Shown piece after piece: positions 25,733 through 35,506 of a stretch of 44,322 bases of DNA. Source of the DNA: Blastopirellula marina (GTDB taxonomy: Bacteria > Planctomycetota > Planctomycetia > Pirellulales > Thermoguttaceae); NCBI GenBank assembly GCA_020721945.1, contig DYLT01000004.1, positions 1-44,322 on the forward strand, given 5' to 3'. Every line of letters begins with the position of its first letter. Position 1 is the stretch's first letter. Position numbers and translations under genes: made by a program. The notes under the pieces are model-generated. The model saw only the letters and a program-made list of their open reading frames with translations, did no database searches and was not told where the DNA came from.

Positions 25733-26160
25733 CTCGTCGCAGCCGAGCCCGCGAGGTTGCCCTCCAGGTGCTTTTCGAGGACGACTTGAATCGTCGCGTG
25801 AGCCCCTCGGTGGGCGAGGAGTTCATCCGGCGGCGGTTGCGCACGTCCGAACTGGTCGAGTTCGCGCGGCAATTGGTCGCTGGGGTTCGCCGCCATCGGG
25901 AAGAGATCGATCGCTTGATCGAACAGACAGCGACCAACTGGAGCCTGTCGCGGATGGCACCGGTCGATCGGAACGTGCTCCGACTGGGCGCGTACGAGAT
26001 TCTGTACTCCGATACCCCCGACCGCGTTGCGGTCGACGAAGCGATCGAGCTGGTCAAGCGGTACGGGGCCGCGCACTCGGCTCAGTTCGTTAACGGCATT
26101 CTCGACCGGTTCATGCATGTTCGTAGCGGTAGCGATTCGCAGCCGACGGACAGCGGCTAG
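25729..26160 (+). CDS. nusB: Transcription antitermination factor NusB
   Basis: NusB, with S10 (NusE), binds boxA RNA in rRNA leaders and helps antitermination. The 143-residue all-helical protein starts TRRSRAREVALQVLFEDD. It has the family core RMAPVDRNVLRLGAYEILY and ends with RVAVDEAIELVKRYG and FVNGILDRF. I use the ATG at 25729, coupled to the ribH stop by a four-base overlap. ftsY follows 69 bases downstream and may be in the same operon. Confidence 0.95.
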   Translation: MTRRSRAREVALQVLFEDDLNRRVSPSVGEEFIRRRLRTSELVEFARQLVAGVRRHREEIDRLIEQTATNWSLSRMAPVDRNVLRLGAYEILYSDTPDRVAVDEAIELVKRYGAAHSAQFVNGILDRFMHVRSGSDSQPTDSG

Positions 26161-26229
26161 GCCGTGCCGCCGTGGGCACCGACGCGGAACGAATCGGCCC
26201 CTCGTCCACCAGGTTGTTCTAGCAAAGCC

Positions 26230-27159
26230 ATGGGACTCCTCGAAAAACTCAAGCAGGGACTCAAGAAGACCACCCAGATTCTCCGCACCGACGTCCGCGA
26301 CCTCTTCAAGACGAAGGGCCGGCTGGTCGACGATGCGTTTCTCGACGAACTGTTCGCCATGTTGATCAAGACCGACATGGGCGTACAGGCCGCCCAGGCC
26401 GTGGTCGACGAGGTTGGCACCGCGTTTCGGGCGAGGGTTGTCGAGATCGACGAGATTCTCGCTCGGATCAAAGAGAAGTTGAAGGTGCTGCTTCAACAAC
26501 CGGTCGACCCGATCCGCTACGCGGCCAGCGGCCCGACGGTGATCATGGTGTGCGGGGTCAACGGATGCGGCAAGACGACCTCGATCGCCAAGCTGGCCCA
26601 TCTGTTCCAGGCGGAGGGCAAGAAGGTGGTCCTCGGCGCGGCCGACACGTTTCGGGCGGGCGCTGTCTCGCAGTTGTCGATCTGGGCCGAACGGTTGCGC
26701 ACCGAGATCGTCAAAGGGCAGCAGGGCGTCGATCCGGCCAGCGTCGCCCACCAGGCGGTCGCCCGCACCCTCGAAACCAGGGCCGACGTCTGCATCGTCG
26801 ACACGGCCGGTCGCCTTCAGACCCAGCAGAACCTGATGCAGCAACTGGGCAAGATCTACCGGGTGCTGGGCAAGCAGGTTCCCGAAGCCCCGCACGAAGT
26901 GCTTCTCGTGCTCGATGCCACCACCGGTCAGAACGGCATCAGCCAGGCCAAGCACTTTACCGACGCGGTGAAGTGCACGGGCATTGTGTTGGCCAAACTC
27001 GACGGAACGGCCAAGGGCGGGGTGGTTATCGCGATCCGCCAACAAGTAGGGATTCCCGTGAAGTTCGTCGGCGTGGGCGAGAAGGCCGAGGACCTCAGCC
27101 TCTTTGAACCCGGCCCGTTTGTCGACGCGCTCTTCGAGGACGTGGGCGGCAACGCCTGA
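26230..27159 (+). CDS. ftsY: Signal recognition particle receptor FtsY
   Basis: FtsY docks SRP-ribosome complexes at the membrane for co-translational insertion. The 309-residue protein starts MGLLEKLKQGLKKT. It contains the N domain and the SRP GTPase G domain: GVNGCGKTTSIAKLA (P-loop), DTAGRLQTQQNLM, LAKLDGTAKGG and the C-terminal FVGVGEKAEDLSLF that separates FtsY from Ffh. It lacks the long acidic A domain of E. coli FtsY and begins with a short amphipathic helix suited to membrane contact. The start at 26230 is chosen over earlier in-frame codons for this reason. Confidence 0.95.
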   Translation: MGLLEKLKQGLKKTTQILRTDVRDLFKTKGRLVDDAFLDELFAMLIKTDMGVQAAQAVVDEVGTAFRARVVEIDEILARIKEKLKVLLQQPVDPIRYAASGPTVIMVCGVNGCGKTTSIAKLAHLFQAEGKKVVLGAADTFRAGAVSQLSIWAERLRTEIVKGQQGVDPASVAHQAVARTLETRADVCIVDTAGRLQTQQNLMQQLGKIYRVLGKQVPEAPHEVLLVLDATTGQNGISQAKHFTDAVKCTGIVLAKLDGTAKGGVVIAIRQQVGIPVKFVGVGEKAEDLSLFEPGPFVDALFEDVGGNA

Positions 27160-27330
27160 GACGCCCCGAGGTGGGGTTCTCTGGCTTCTCTGACCGGCAT
27201 ACTTTCGCACGGCCGTAGCGATCCAGCCGGCTTTTTGGGCCACGTGGGCTTGAATTGCTGCCGGTTTTGACGATTCTTCCGCCGATAACGACAAGGAGGG
27301 AGGGGTCGCTTCGTTCGATTCCCCCGCCCC

Positions 27331-27345
27331 TGACGAAAGTCGTCA
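27331..27345 (+). promoter_or_regulatory. Small perfect hairpin before the porin ribosome-binding site
   Basis: TGACGA and TCGTCA flank an AAG loop. The hairpin ends two bases before the AGGAG that precedes the porin ATG at 27362, so it could affect ribosome access or mRNA stability. Function is not shown. Confidence 0.4.
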
Positions 27346-27361
27346 CAGGAGAACGCGGAAT

Positions 27362-28909
27362 ATGAGGATGCGGACGATATCGCTGGCAGTCGTGCTGGCC
27401 GGTACCCTGCTGAGCGGTCTGGCTTGGGCTGCGGACGACGATTCGGACTTCGTCTGGCAATCGGACCAGGAGGTCCGGCCGACGGGAATGATGTTGCAGG
27501 CCGCCGCATCGGCCCCAGGGGCTGCGAAATCGCCGCCCAAGGCGCCTTTGGTCGAAGAGATCGAGGCGGCGCCACCGAAACCGCTGCAAACGGCCCCGGT
27601 GACCAAACCAGCCAAACCCATCGCGCCTCCAGCCGGCCCGCTGCCGGACGACCCCGCGTACCGGCACCCCCTCCCACCCCCTAGTCCGCTCCACGAGGGA
27701 CCCGCCCAGGCCGCCGGGCCGTCGACTTGCGGCATCCCTTGTTGGGACGATGGCGAACCGGACGACCCCTGTGAACCGAGGCGGCTTTTCGCCCTGCCCG
27801 CCCTCGACTGCCGGCGGATCGGCATCTACGGCTGGCTCGACCAGGGATTCACCTGGAATCCCGACAGCCCGCAGCATCGCTTCAACGGGCCCGTGACGTT
27901 CAACGATCGGGCGAACGAGTACATGCTCAATCAGCTCTACCTGATCGGCGAGCGCAAGACCGACACCAGCCAAAGCGATTTCGATGTCGGCGGCCGCGTT
28001 GACGTACTCTACGGCACCGACCACCGTTTCCTGATGGCCAACGGACTCGAGGTCGAGACCAACGCCGACGGCTCGATCGAACAGGCATGGAACCGCGACC
28101 ACCGCTTCTACGGCCTGGCGATGCCCCAACTCTATGCCGATCTGGCCTGGAACGATTGGGTGTTCCGCTTCGGCCGGTTCTACACGATCGTGGGCTACGA
28201 GAACGGCATGGCCCCCGATCACTTCTTCTACTCGCACTCCTACACCAAGCAATATGGAGAACCGTTCACCCACACCGGCATGTTGGCGCGGTGGAGTTTG
28301 AACGAGCGGCTGTCGATCGGCGCCGGGTTCCACCGCGGCTGGGACCAGTGGGAAGACACGAACGACAAGCTGGGCGTCTTGGGCGACCTCGCTTGGACGG
28401 GCCCCGAGGGCAATACCTCGCTGGCGTTGGGCCTCGTTTCGAGCAACGAGCAACCCACGGGCGAGAGCACCCGGAACCTGGTCAGCGTGGTCTGGACCCA
28501 GAAGCTGGCCCGCAATCTGAAGTGCGTGCTCCAGGGCGACATCGCCCACGAGCAGAACGCCCTGCTCGACGGCCAGGACGCCGAATGGTGGGGCGTGGTG
28601 GGCTACCTGCTGTACGATATCAACCCTTGCTGGAGTCTCGGGTTCCGATACGAGTGGTTTTCCGACGACGACGGCGTGCGCGTGGCCGGCTTGGGAGACC
28701 CCACCAACATCGCCCTGTTCGCCGTCCCCTCGCATTGGCAAGAGGCCTCGCTGGGCCTGAACTACAAGCCCAACGCGAACGTGCTCTTGCGTAGCGAGGT
28801 GCGGTGGGACTGGGCTGATCCCCTGGTGGACACGATCGATGCCCCCTTCGACGATTTCGATCGGTTCCACCAGTTCCTCTGGGGAACGGACTTGATCATC
28901 CAGTTCTGA
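27362..28909 (+). CDS. Outer-membrane beta-barrel porin (BBP2-like)
   Basis: This 515-residue protein has a signal peptide (MRMRTISLAVVL to about residue 23, cut after LAWA). A Pro/Ala-rich linker follows (residues about 40-115, PPAGPLPDDP and similar). From about residue 155 it has repeated amphipathic strands rich in aromatic residues: GIYGWLDQGFTWNPDSP, FRFGRFYTIVGYENG, WSLGFRYEWFSDDDG. It ends in FLWGTDLIIQF with the terminal Phe usual in outer-membrane barrels. This layout matches the putative beta-barrel porin-2 family, common in Planctomycetota. It probably admits solutes; the substrate is unknown. Confidence 0.85.
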   Translation: MRMRTISLAVVLAGTLLSGLAWAADDDSDFVWQSDQEVRPTGMMLQAAASAPGAAKSPPKAPLVEEIEAAPPKPLQTAPVTKPAKPIAPPAGPLPDDPAYRHPLPPPSPLHEGPAQAAGPSTCGIPCWDDGEPDDPCEPRRLFALPALDCRRIGIYGWLDQGFTWNPDSPQHRFNGPVTFNDRANEYMLNQLYLIGERKTDTSQSDFDVGGRVDVLYGTDHRFLMANGLEVETNADGSIEQAWNRDHRFYGLAMPQLYADLAWNDWVFRFGRFYTIVGYENGMAPDHFFYSHSYTKQYGEPFTHTGMLARWSLNERLSIGAGFHRGWDQWEDTNDKLGVLGDLAWTGPEGNTSLALGLVSSNEQPTGESTRNLVSVVWTQKLARNLKCVLQGDIAHEQNALLDGQDAEWWGVVGYLLYDINPCWSLGFRYEWFSDDDGVRVAGLGDPTNIALFAVPSHWQEASLGLNYKPNANVLLRSEVRWDWADPLVDTIDAPFDDFDRFHQFLWGTDLIIQF

Positions 28910-29032
28910 GCGTGGCCCAGATGGACCCGGCGGCCGGCACACGCTAGGATGGTTGGCCAGCGGACCGAGGCTTGCGCCCGATCGGCAAGGCAAAGGCCCC
29001 GGTCGAGCCAACCACCCCTTCGGTGCCGGACC

Positions 29033-30694
29033 ATGATCGCACGGAACCACGCACCCCGATGGACTCTCCTTGCGGCGCTGGCGGCCTTGGCTGTTGCGCC
29101 GAGTCTTGTCTTGGCCGCCGGTCCCCTGGAGTCTTTGGCCAGGCCGCAGGAGGGCCGTTCGATGCGCGTCACGTCCACCATGCGCGTGGGCGAGGTGCGC
29201 CGCGGCGGGGCCGAGCGGAAACTCGATCCCAAGGCCGATCCCAAGGGGGACTTCGACGAGGCCAGCAACTGGGACAATCACCGGGTCGCCCCCGGACAAA
29301 CCCACGTCCTGATGGACGAGAAAGGGCCCGGCGTCATCACCCACCTCTGGCTCACGTTCCTGGGACCCGAACCGCAGGCGTGGGCCCCGAAGGGCTCGGC
29401 GGATCATCAGGAGATGTTGCTGCGCATGTACTGGGACGACAACCCGCGGCCCGCTGTCGAAGCCCCTGTCGGCGACTTCTTCGCCAATTGCTTCGGCAAA
29501 CGGAGCGAGGTGACGAGCCTGCCCGTCATCGTCGAGGACGCCGACTCGTACAACTGCTACTGGCACATGCCGTTCCGCAAGTCGGCCCGAATCGAGATCG
29601 AGAACCAAAGCGACAAACCCATCGGTTTGCTCTACTACAACATCGACTGGATCAAGAAGAACCGGCTGCCCGACGATACCCCCTACTTCTACGCCCAGTA
29701 CCGCCAGGAGTACCCGGTGCAAAAGGGCAAGGACTACCTCGTGCTGGAGACCCAGGGCAAGGGCCACTACGTGGGCACGGTGTTGGCGGTGCGCACGCGC
29801 AGCCCCTCGTGGTTCGGCGAAGGCGACGAGAAGATCTACATCGACGGCGAAGCGAAGCCCTCGATCTGGGGCACCGGCACCGAGGACTATTTTCTCTCGG
29901 CCTGGGGCCTGAAGAGGACCAGCACGCCCTATTTCGGCGTGCCGTATTTCGATCAATGGGGCATCGTCGGGGGGCACACCAGCGCCTACCGCTGGCACAT
30001 CAACGATCCGATCGTGTTCAACACGGGCATCAAGGTGACCTTGGAACACTTCGGCTGGCTCTCGCCCGACGAGAACCCGAACTACAAGTCGATGAGTTGG
30101 AACGAGCGCGAGGACGACTACGCCAGCGTGGCCTTCTGGTACCAGACGGGTCCTTCGACGTTCACCGCCCGCGCCCCCCACGCGCGCCAGCGCCGCCTGC
30201 CCAGCCTCGAACGCGTGGTGGTCCGCGCGGCCGACTTCACCGGCGCCAAGCATCATGGCGCGGGCGAGGCCGTCGCCCAGCAACTGAGCCTGTACGCCGG
30301 CCCGCAACTCCTCTACAAGCCGAAGCAGTCCGCGGGCGCGTGGATCGAAATTCCCTTCGAGGTCCCGAAGAAAGAGCCCCTGCGCCTGGTCTTGAACATG
30401 ACCAAGAGTTACGATTTCGGCACGTATCGGGCTTCGCTCGATGGCGTCAAGCTGGGCGGCGCGATGGACCTCTACAGCGCCAAGGTCGTCAACCAGGAGT
30501 TCCACCTGCTGGACTTCTGGCCGGAGCCGGGCGTCCATACCCTGCGGCTGGAATGCACCGGCAAGCACGCGCAGTCGCAGGGCTACTACTGCGGCATCGA
30601 ATCGGTGCGCCTGCGCGAACGCCGTCCCCGTGTGGCCGAAATGGGCCACGACAAGGACAAGGACTGGAAGAAGAAACCACTCCTATACGACTGA
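29033..30694 (+). CDS. Exported DUF2961 / GH172-like protein
   Basis: This 553-residue protein starts with a signal peptide (residues about 8-28, cut near LAAGPL). The DUF2961 fold is recognised by GVITHLWLTF, DNPRPAVEAPVGDFFANCFG, then WFGEGDEKIYIDGE and GTGTEDYF. DUF2961 is now glycoside hydrolase family 172, with members acting on fructofuranosides and D-arabinofuranosides. The acidic residues in EGDEKIY and GTEDYF are the likely catalytic region. I start at 29033, where the signal peptide begins. It follows the porin by 123 bases on the same strand. The exact sugar target is not predictable. Confidence 0.85.
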   Translation: MIARNHAPRWTLLAALAALAVAPSLVLAAGPLESLARPQEGRSMRVTSTMRVGEVRRGGAERKLDPKADPKGDFDEASNWDNHRVAPGQTHVLMDEKGPGVITHLWLTFLGPEPQAWAPKGSADHQEMLLRMYWDDNPRPAVEAPVGDFFANCFGKRSEVTSLPVIVEDADSYNCYWHMPFRKSARIEIENQSDKPIGLLYYNIDWIKKNRLPDDTPYFYAQYRQEYPVQKGKDYLVLETQGKGHYVGTVLAVRTRSPSWFGEGDEKIYIDGEAKPSIWGTGTEDYFLSAWGLKRTSTPYFGVPYFDQWGIVGGHTSAYRWHINDPIVFNTGIKVTLEHFGWLSPDENPNYKSMSWNEREDDYASVAFWYQTGPSTFTARAPHARQRRLPSLERVVVRAADFTGAKHHGAGEAVAQQLSLYAGPQLLYKPKQSAGAWIEIPFEVPKKEPLRLVLNMTKSYDFGTYRASLDGVKLGGAMDLYSAKVVNQEFHLLDFWPEPGVHTLRLECTGKHAQSQGYYCGIESVRLRERRPRVAEMGHDKDKDWKKKPLLYD

Positions 30695-30713
30695 CCCGCG
30701 GTCGATCGGGACG

Positions 30714-32252
30714 TCACGCGATCAGCTCGACATCGAGCTTGAGCATGCGCCCAAGCTCCTGCAAGCGCCGCGTGCAGTCGCCATAGACCCACTGCAAGTG
30801 GTTGCCGAATTCCAGGCGGCGGCGGAGGAATTCGTCGCATCGGCCCTCGGGCGGCCGGATGACCGCCTCGACCGAACAGCCCACGAGGTCCTTGTCCCAG
30901 CCGCTGGCGCCGACGAGCGTGCCCTTGAGCACGAGCAATCGCCTGGCCGTCGGATCGACCCGCGCCACCGTCACCGTCTTCTCCTTGTGGTTCATGAAGT
31001 CGATCACCACCTTGGCGCCCCAGCCCTGGGTCGTGAAGCGGCCGAGCTGGTAGGGAAGATCGGGCCGGTCGTGGCCGTCCATCTTCATGCTCGGGGCGCT
31101 GTGGTTGATGTGGAAGGTGTCGCGCGCGTGCGGATCCGAGTTGCCCTGGTGGCACGACCGGCCCGAGGCGCTCATCAACAACCGCACGGCCAAGAGCGAC
31201 CCCAGATCCGCCTCGCACGACGAGGCGAACTGCTGGTTGCCGAACAGCGCGTGCAAGAGACAAGGCGTGATCAGCCACTGCTGCGGCAGCCGGCTCGAAC
31301 AAAACTCGAAGCACTCGATGGTGAAGGCGTTGCACGCGTGCCGGGCCATCAGACGCTGGATCGTCTGGTAAAACTGCACGCCGCGCGTCACGTAGCGGGT
31401 CTCGAGGAACGATCGCCGGGCCTTGCGCACCAGGTCCTCGGCCGCGGCCTGGGCGACCTGGGCGAGCGACCGGTCGCCCATCACCCGGTTCATCTCATCG
31501 GCCATTTCCTGGTACCGGATGGTCTGAACGGCCACCCCCAGCCGCTTGTTCAGGTCGTCGAGATCCCAAACGCTCCCCACCGAGCACGAAGCCGGCAGGC
31601 CGCGGTTGGTGGGCAGTAGCACGCGTGTCTGGCGAACGACCTTGCGCGCCCGCAACAGCGAGAGCACCTCGCCCAGTTCGGCCATGTCGGCCGCCACGAA
31701 CGCCTCGTTGCCCCGAGCCCGCGTGTACGCCGCAATGTCCACGTTGCGGCAACCCAAGCCCACCAGCACGATCGGCTTGCCGAAACGGTTGCCGAGGTCG
31801 AACGCCGACACGGACGAACCGGCAGGGTACACGAAGAAGGCGTCGGTCTTGTCGCGGTCCCGCTCCAGCTTCGCGTACTCTTCCGGCTTGAGCGTGAACT
31901 CCTCGGAGAACGTGACGTGAACCGGCTCGAGCACCGTTACCTCGTCGGGCCGGCCCAGCCCGCGCTCTTTCAGTTGCTTCGACCAACCGGCAGAGTGCGC
32001 CTCGGCGCGGGCTTTCTCTTCGGCGGGTGGGACCGACGACCACCGGCAAGGTCCCTCCCAAACCCCCGAGTGGACGATGTTCGTCATCACGGGTTTGACG
32101 GCCAGGCGCGTGGCACGCGGGTCGGCCGGCATGGGCGGAAGCGCAAGCGCCGCGGCCCCCGGCGGCGCGCCAGCCGGTTCGGACGCCGCGGCCGAGACCC
32201 CCGCCGCCATCATGGAACCAACCCCCGTGGCCAGAAAACTGCGACGATTCAT
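30714..32252 (-). CDS. Tat-exported L-fucose/arabinose-isomerase-like protein
   Basis: This 512-residue protein begins NRRSFLATGVGSMMAAG, a twin-arginine signal (RR at residues 3-4). The body resembles the C-terminal part of the L-fucose isomerase / L-arabinose isomerase fold: CEADLGSLLAVRLLMSASG, then DTFHINHSAPSMKM and a beta-rich end. True fucose isomerases are cytoplasmic, so an exported member is odd; it may bind or modify a sugar without being an isomerase. The ATG at 32252 is chosen for the Tat motif and an AAGGA just upstream. It is convergent with the DUF2961 gene, 18 bases apart. Confidence 0.75.
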   Translation of the reverse strand: MNRRSFLATGVGSMMAAGVSAAASEPAGAPPGAAALALPPMPADPRATRLAVKPVMTNIVHSGVWEGPCRWSSVPPAEEKARAEAHSAGWSKQLKERGLGRPDEVTVLEPVHVTFSEEFTLKPEEYAKLERDRDKTDAFFVYPAGSSVSAFDLGNRFGKPIVLVGLGCRNVDIAAYTRARGNEAFVAADMAELGEVLSLLRARKVVRQTRVLLPTNRGLPASCSVGSVWDLDDLNKRLGVAVQTIRYQEMADEMNRVMGDRSLAQVAQAAAEDLVRKARRSFLETRYVTRGVQFYQTIQRLMARHACNAFTIECFEFCSSRLPQQWLITPCLLHALFGNQQFASSCEADLGSLLAVRLLMSASGRSCHQGNSDPHARDTFHINHSAPSMKMDGHDRPDLPYQLGRFTTQGWGAKVVIDFMNHKEKTVTVARVDPTARRLLVLKGTLVGASGWDKDLVGCSVEAVIRPPEGRCDEFLRRRLEFGNHLQWVYGDCTRRLQELGRMLKLDVELIA

Positions 32253-33026
32253 GGTCCTTGCTCCATAAGCCCTGGTTTTGCACCCGTCTTGCGCGGTCGC
32301 CCCCGACCGGGCCACTCCCATTGTCGTGGGCTTTGCCCCGAGAATGAGGACCCTTTCCGTCAACGGCGACCGGAACCGCGACCGCCACGGCGCTTGCTAT
32401 TGTCCTGCAAGTGCCCTTGAGACGCCAGAAGCGTTCGAAACACCCAACACTCGACCATTCGGGCACCAGGGCGTTGCCAAGAACAGCCCAGGGCGGCGAG
32501 CCGATCCCACTCGGGTTGCGCGACCATGCTAAGCCATTCGGGTGGTACAGCGCTGCTTGACTGCGGCGAGGACACGGCGGATGCGACTTGAATAAGACCT
32601 TCGCGGCAACGTCGCACTTCGGAGATCGCGCGGGTGGATTCAGAGCTACCCCCTCTTCGATGGGGGTGCTATTGACCACGATGAAGATGGCGCTTACAAC
32701 GAACAGGGACTTGCGGCGCCGTGCCCTGGCCGCTTGATGGAGATCGGTTCGGTTAGGATTCCCAAGCTACCCCCAATGGGTAATGGACCTCGGGTGCCGT
32801 GAACGTCGCGGCAGGCGGCTGCGTCCTATAGTTTGCGCGGTGAGCGGTTTGATCGAGGTTTGAGTTTTCGGGCCCGCTCGGACGGCGTTGGGCCTGATGG
32901 GGGGATAGGCGTGGGGTGGTTCTCCGCAGTGCCACCTTGGCACGCGGGTCGCGTTTTTCCGTCGCGGTCGCCTTGCACGGTGGGGTCAAGCCGCTATATT
33001 AAATGATTCGCATTTCGGGCTGGGTG
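32253..33026. other. Intergenic region upstream of the tRNA-tuf cluster
   Basis: These 774 bases contain no gene I can support. Minus-strand frames within 32360-32679 and 32753-32989 match no family. AGCTACCCCC occurs twice (32644-32653 and 32765-32774). The first copy is part of a nine-pair hairpin, with GGGGGT at 32662-32667 closing it. A promoter for the tRNA genes is at 32973-33000. Confidence 0.5.
32973..33000 (+). promoter_or_regulatory. Candidate promoter of the tRNA-tuf operon
   Basis: TTGCAC (32973-32978) and TATATT (32995-33000) are separated by 16 bases and end 26 bases before the first tRNA. This is a good position for a stable-RNA promoter. It may drive the whole tRNA-tuf unit. 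Confidence 0.55.
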
Positions 33027-33099
33027 GCTAGCGTAGCTCAACCGGCAGAGCAGCTGATTTGTAATCAGCAGGTTGTGGGTTCAAGTCCCTCCGCTAGCT
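33027..33099 (+). tRNA. tRNA-Thr (anticodon TGT)
   Basis: The acceptor arms GCTAGCG and CGCTAGC pair fully. The anticodon loop is TTTGTAA between GCTGA and TCAGC. The T loop is TTCAAGT. The T stem has one T-T mismatch. CCA is not encoded. Confidence 0.95.
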
Positions 33100-33181
33100 C
33101 GTGAGACGCCCCTCGTGCAACGAGTCGCGATGCGTGTTCGGAGTGCGATGCTCCTTTGGGAGGGATGTTATACTGGTTCGC

Positions 33182-33264
<83 letters not shown>

Positions 33265-33280
33265 TTGGAGTATGGCGAAT

Positions 33281-33308
33281 GTCGAATCACGAAGGTCGAA
33301 TGACGAAG
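33281..33308. repeat. Tandem 14-base repeat between tRNA-Tyr and tRNA-Gly
   Basis: GTCGAATCACGAAG (33281-33294) is followed directly by GTCGAATGACGAAG (33295-33308), with one mismatch. It lies in the 96-base spacer between two tRNAs of one transcript. Confidence 0.6.
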
Positions 33309-33360
33309 GGTTGGTTGTCGGTTTCGGCATTCGGGCTTTGGCGTTCGTCCTATGCGGGAT

Positions 33361-33431
33361 GCGGGTGTAGCTCAACGGTAGAGCGCCAGCCTTCCAAGCT
33401 GGACACGAGGGTTCGACTCCCTTCACCCGCT
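33361..33431 (+). tRNA. tRNA-Gly (anticodon TCC)
   Basis: The acceptor arms GCGGGTG and CACCCGC pair fully. The anticodon stem CCAGC/GCTGG encloses CTTCCAA, giving anticodon TCC. CCA is not encoded. Confidence 0.95.
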
Positions 33432-33453
33432 TGTCGGAACGAGGAGGTTTTCG

Positions 33454-33526
<73 letters not shown>

Positions 33527-33613
33527 CCTTGGACGGCGAGCCCAGCGCGTTCGTATATACAGCTTTCCCAGACCAACATTTCGAACCCGCCTGTAACATC
33601 GCAGGGAGAAAGA

Positions 33614-34813
<1,200 letters not shown>

Positions 34814-34821
34814 CTTCCCGG

Positions 34822-34876
34822 GTGGGGCAGGTTTTCATCCTGCTGCCCGGTGCGGCAGGCGGGAAACCGGCCCCAC
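34822..34876 (+). terminator. Structured region downstream of tuf
   Basis: GTGGGGC (34822-34828) can pair with GCCCCAC (34870-34876). Within it, GCAGG (34827-34831) and CCTGC (34839-34843) form a hairpin with loop TTTTCAT. It could attenuate or process the transcript between tuf and tRNA-Trp. No terminal U-run is present, so it may not be a full terminator. Confidence 0.4.
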
Positions 34877-34907
34877 GAGGATGCGGCAGGCGCTTGACCT
34901 GCCCTGG

Positions 34908-34980
34908 AGGGGTGTAGCTCAATTGGTAGAGCACCGGTCTCCAAAACCGGCGGTTGAGTGTTCGAGTCACTCCGCCCCTG
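34908..34980 (+). tRNA. tRNA-Trp (anticodon CCA)
   Basis: The acceptor arms AGGGGTG and CGCCCCT pair with one G-T wobble. The stem CCGGT/ACCGG encloses CTCCAAA, giving anticodon CCA. It lies just before secE, a widespread bacterial arrangement. Confidence 0.95.
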
Positions 34981-35044
34981 CTTGTCGCCGCACCCGCGGC
35001 GGCGACCGGCGGCGGTCCCTGGTCCCAGGCGGAAAGAGGACGCG

Positions 35045-35491
35045 GTGAACGGCTTTTTCCAGGAATTGTTTCAAGCTAGTCTCTACAAGAGAAGCCAGGG
35101 CCGTATTACGCGCCAGGTGACCTTCGGGGCGCTGGCCCTCGCCGCGGCTGTGGGGTTGTGGCGCCTGCACCAAACGCTCATGTCGCCCCCCAAGTTCCTC
35201 ACCCAGTGGTTCGGCGGCGTGGACGCCTGGTGGGATGCGGTCCACTGGGGGCTCCCGTTCGTCCTATTGCTGGTGTGCTGGTGGATTGCGTACCGGATGG
35301 TGAACCTGCCGCGGTTCGCCGACTTCCTGATCGCGGTCGAAGCCGAGATGAACAAGGTCTCCTGGCCGACCTGGAACGAACTGGTCCGAGGCTCGGTGGT
35401 CGTCCTGGCGACCATTCTGGCCTTGGCCGTGGTCTTGGCCGTGTTCGACCTGGCGTGGAGCAGCCTGTTCCGTTTCTTGGGAATTCTCTAG
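35045..35491 (+). CDS. secE: Preprotein translocase subunit SecE
   Basis: SecE stabilises the SecY channel. The 148-residue protein has three predicted membrane helices (about 24-42, 68-86 and 112-138), like the E. coli form rather than the single-helix form of many bacteria. The conserved core FADFLIAVEAEMNKVSWPTW sits before the last helix. I use the GTG at 35045, which has AGAGGAC just upstream. It lies between tRNA-Trp and nusG, the standard order. The longer open frame upstream overlaps the tRNA and is discarded. Confidence 0.93.
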   Translation: MNGFFQELFQASLYKRSQGRITRQVTFGALALAAAVGLWRLHQTLMSPPKFLTQWFGGVDAWWDAVHWGLPFVLLLVCWWIAYRMVNLPRFADFLIAVEAEMNKVSWPTWNELVRGSVVVLATILALAVVLAVFDLAWSSLFRFLGIL

Positions 35492-35506
35492 CCGGGGGAT
35501 GGTGGC

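Noticed and set aside
27095-30649. A 1184-codon open frame on the minus strand across the porin and DUF2961 genes
   Set aside because: It is antisense to two well-supported genes with signal peptides and has no recognisable domain.
32360-32989. Short minus-strand frames upstream of the tRNA cluster
   Set aside because: No recognisable domain or ribosome-binding site; overlapping frames in several registers argue against coding.
33169-33174. TATACT between tRNA-Thr and tRNA-Tyr as an internal promoter
   Set aside because: No -35 partner and it lies too close to the tRNA start to be convincing.
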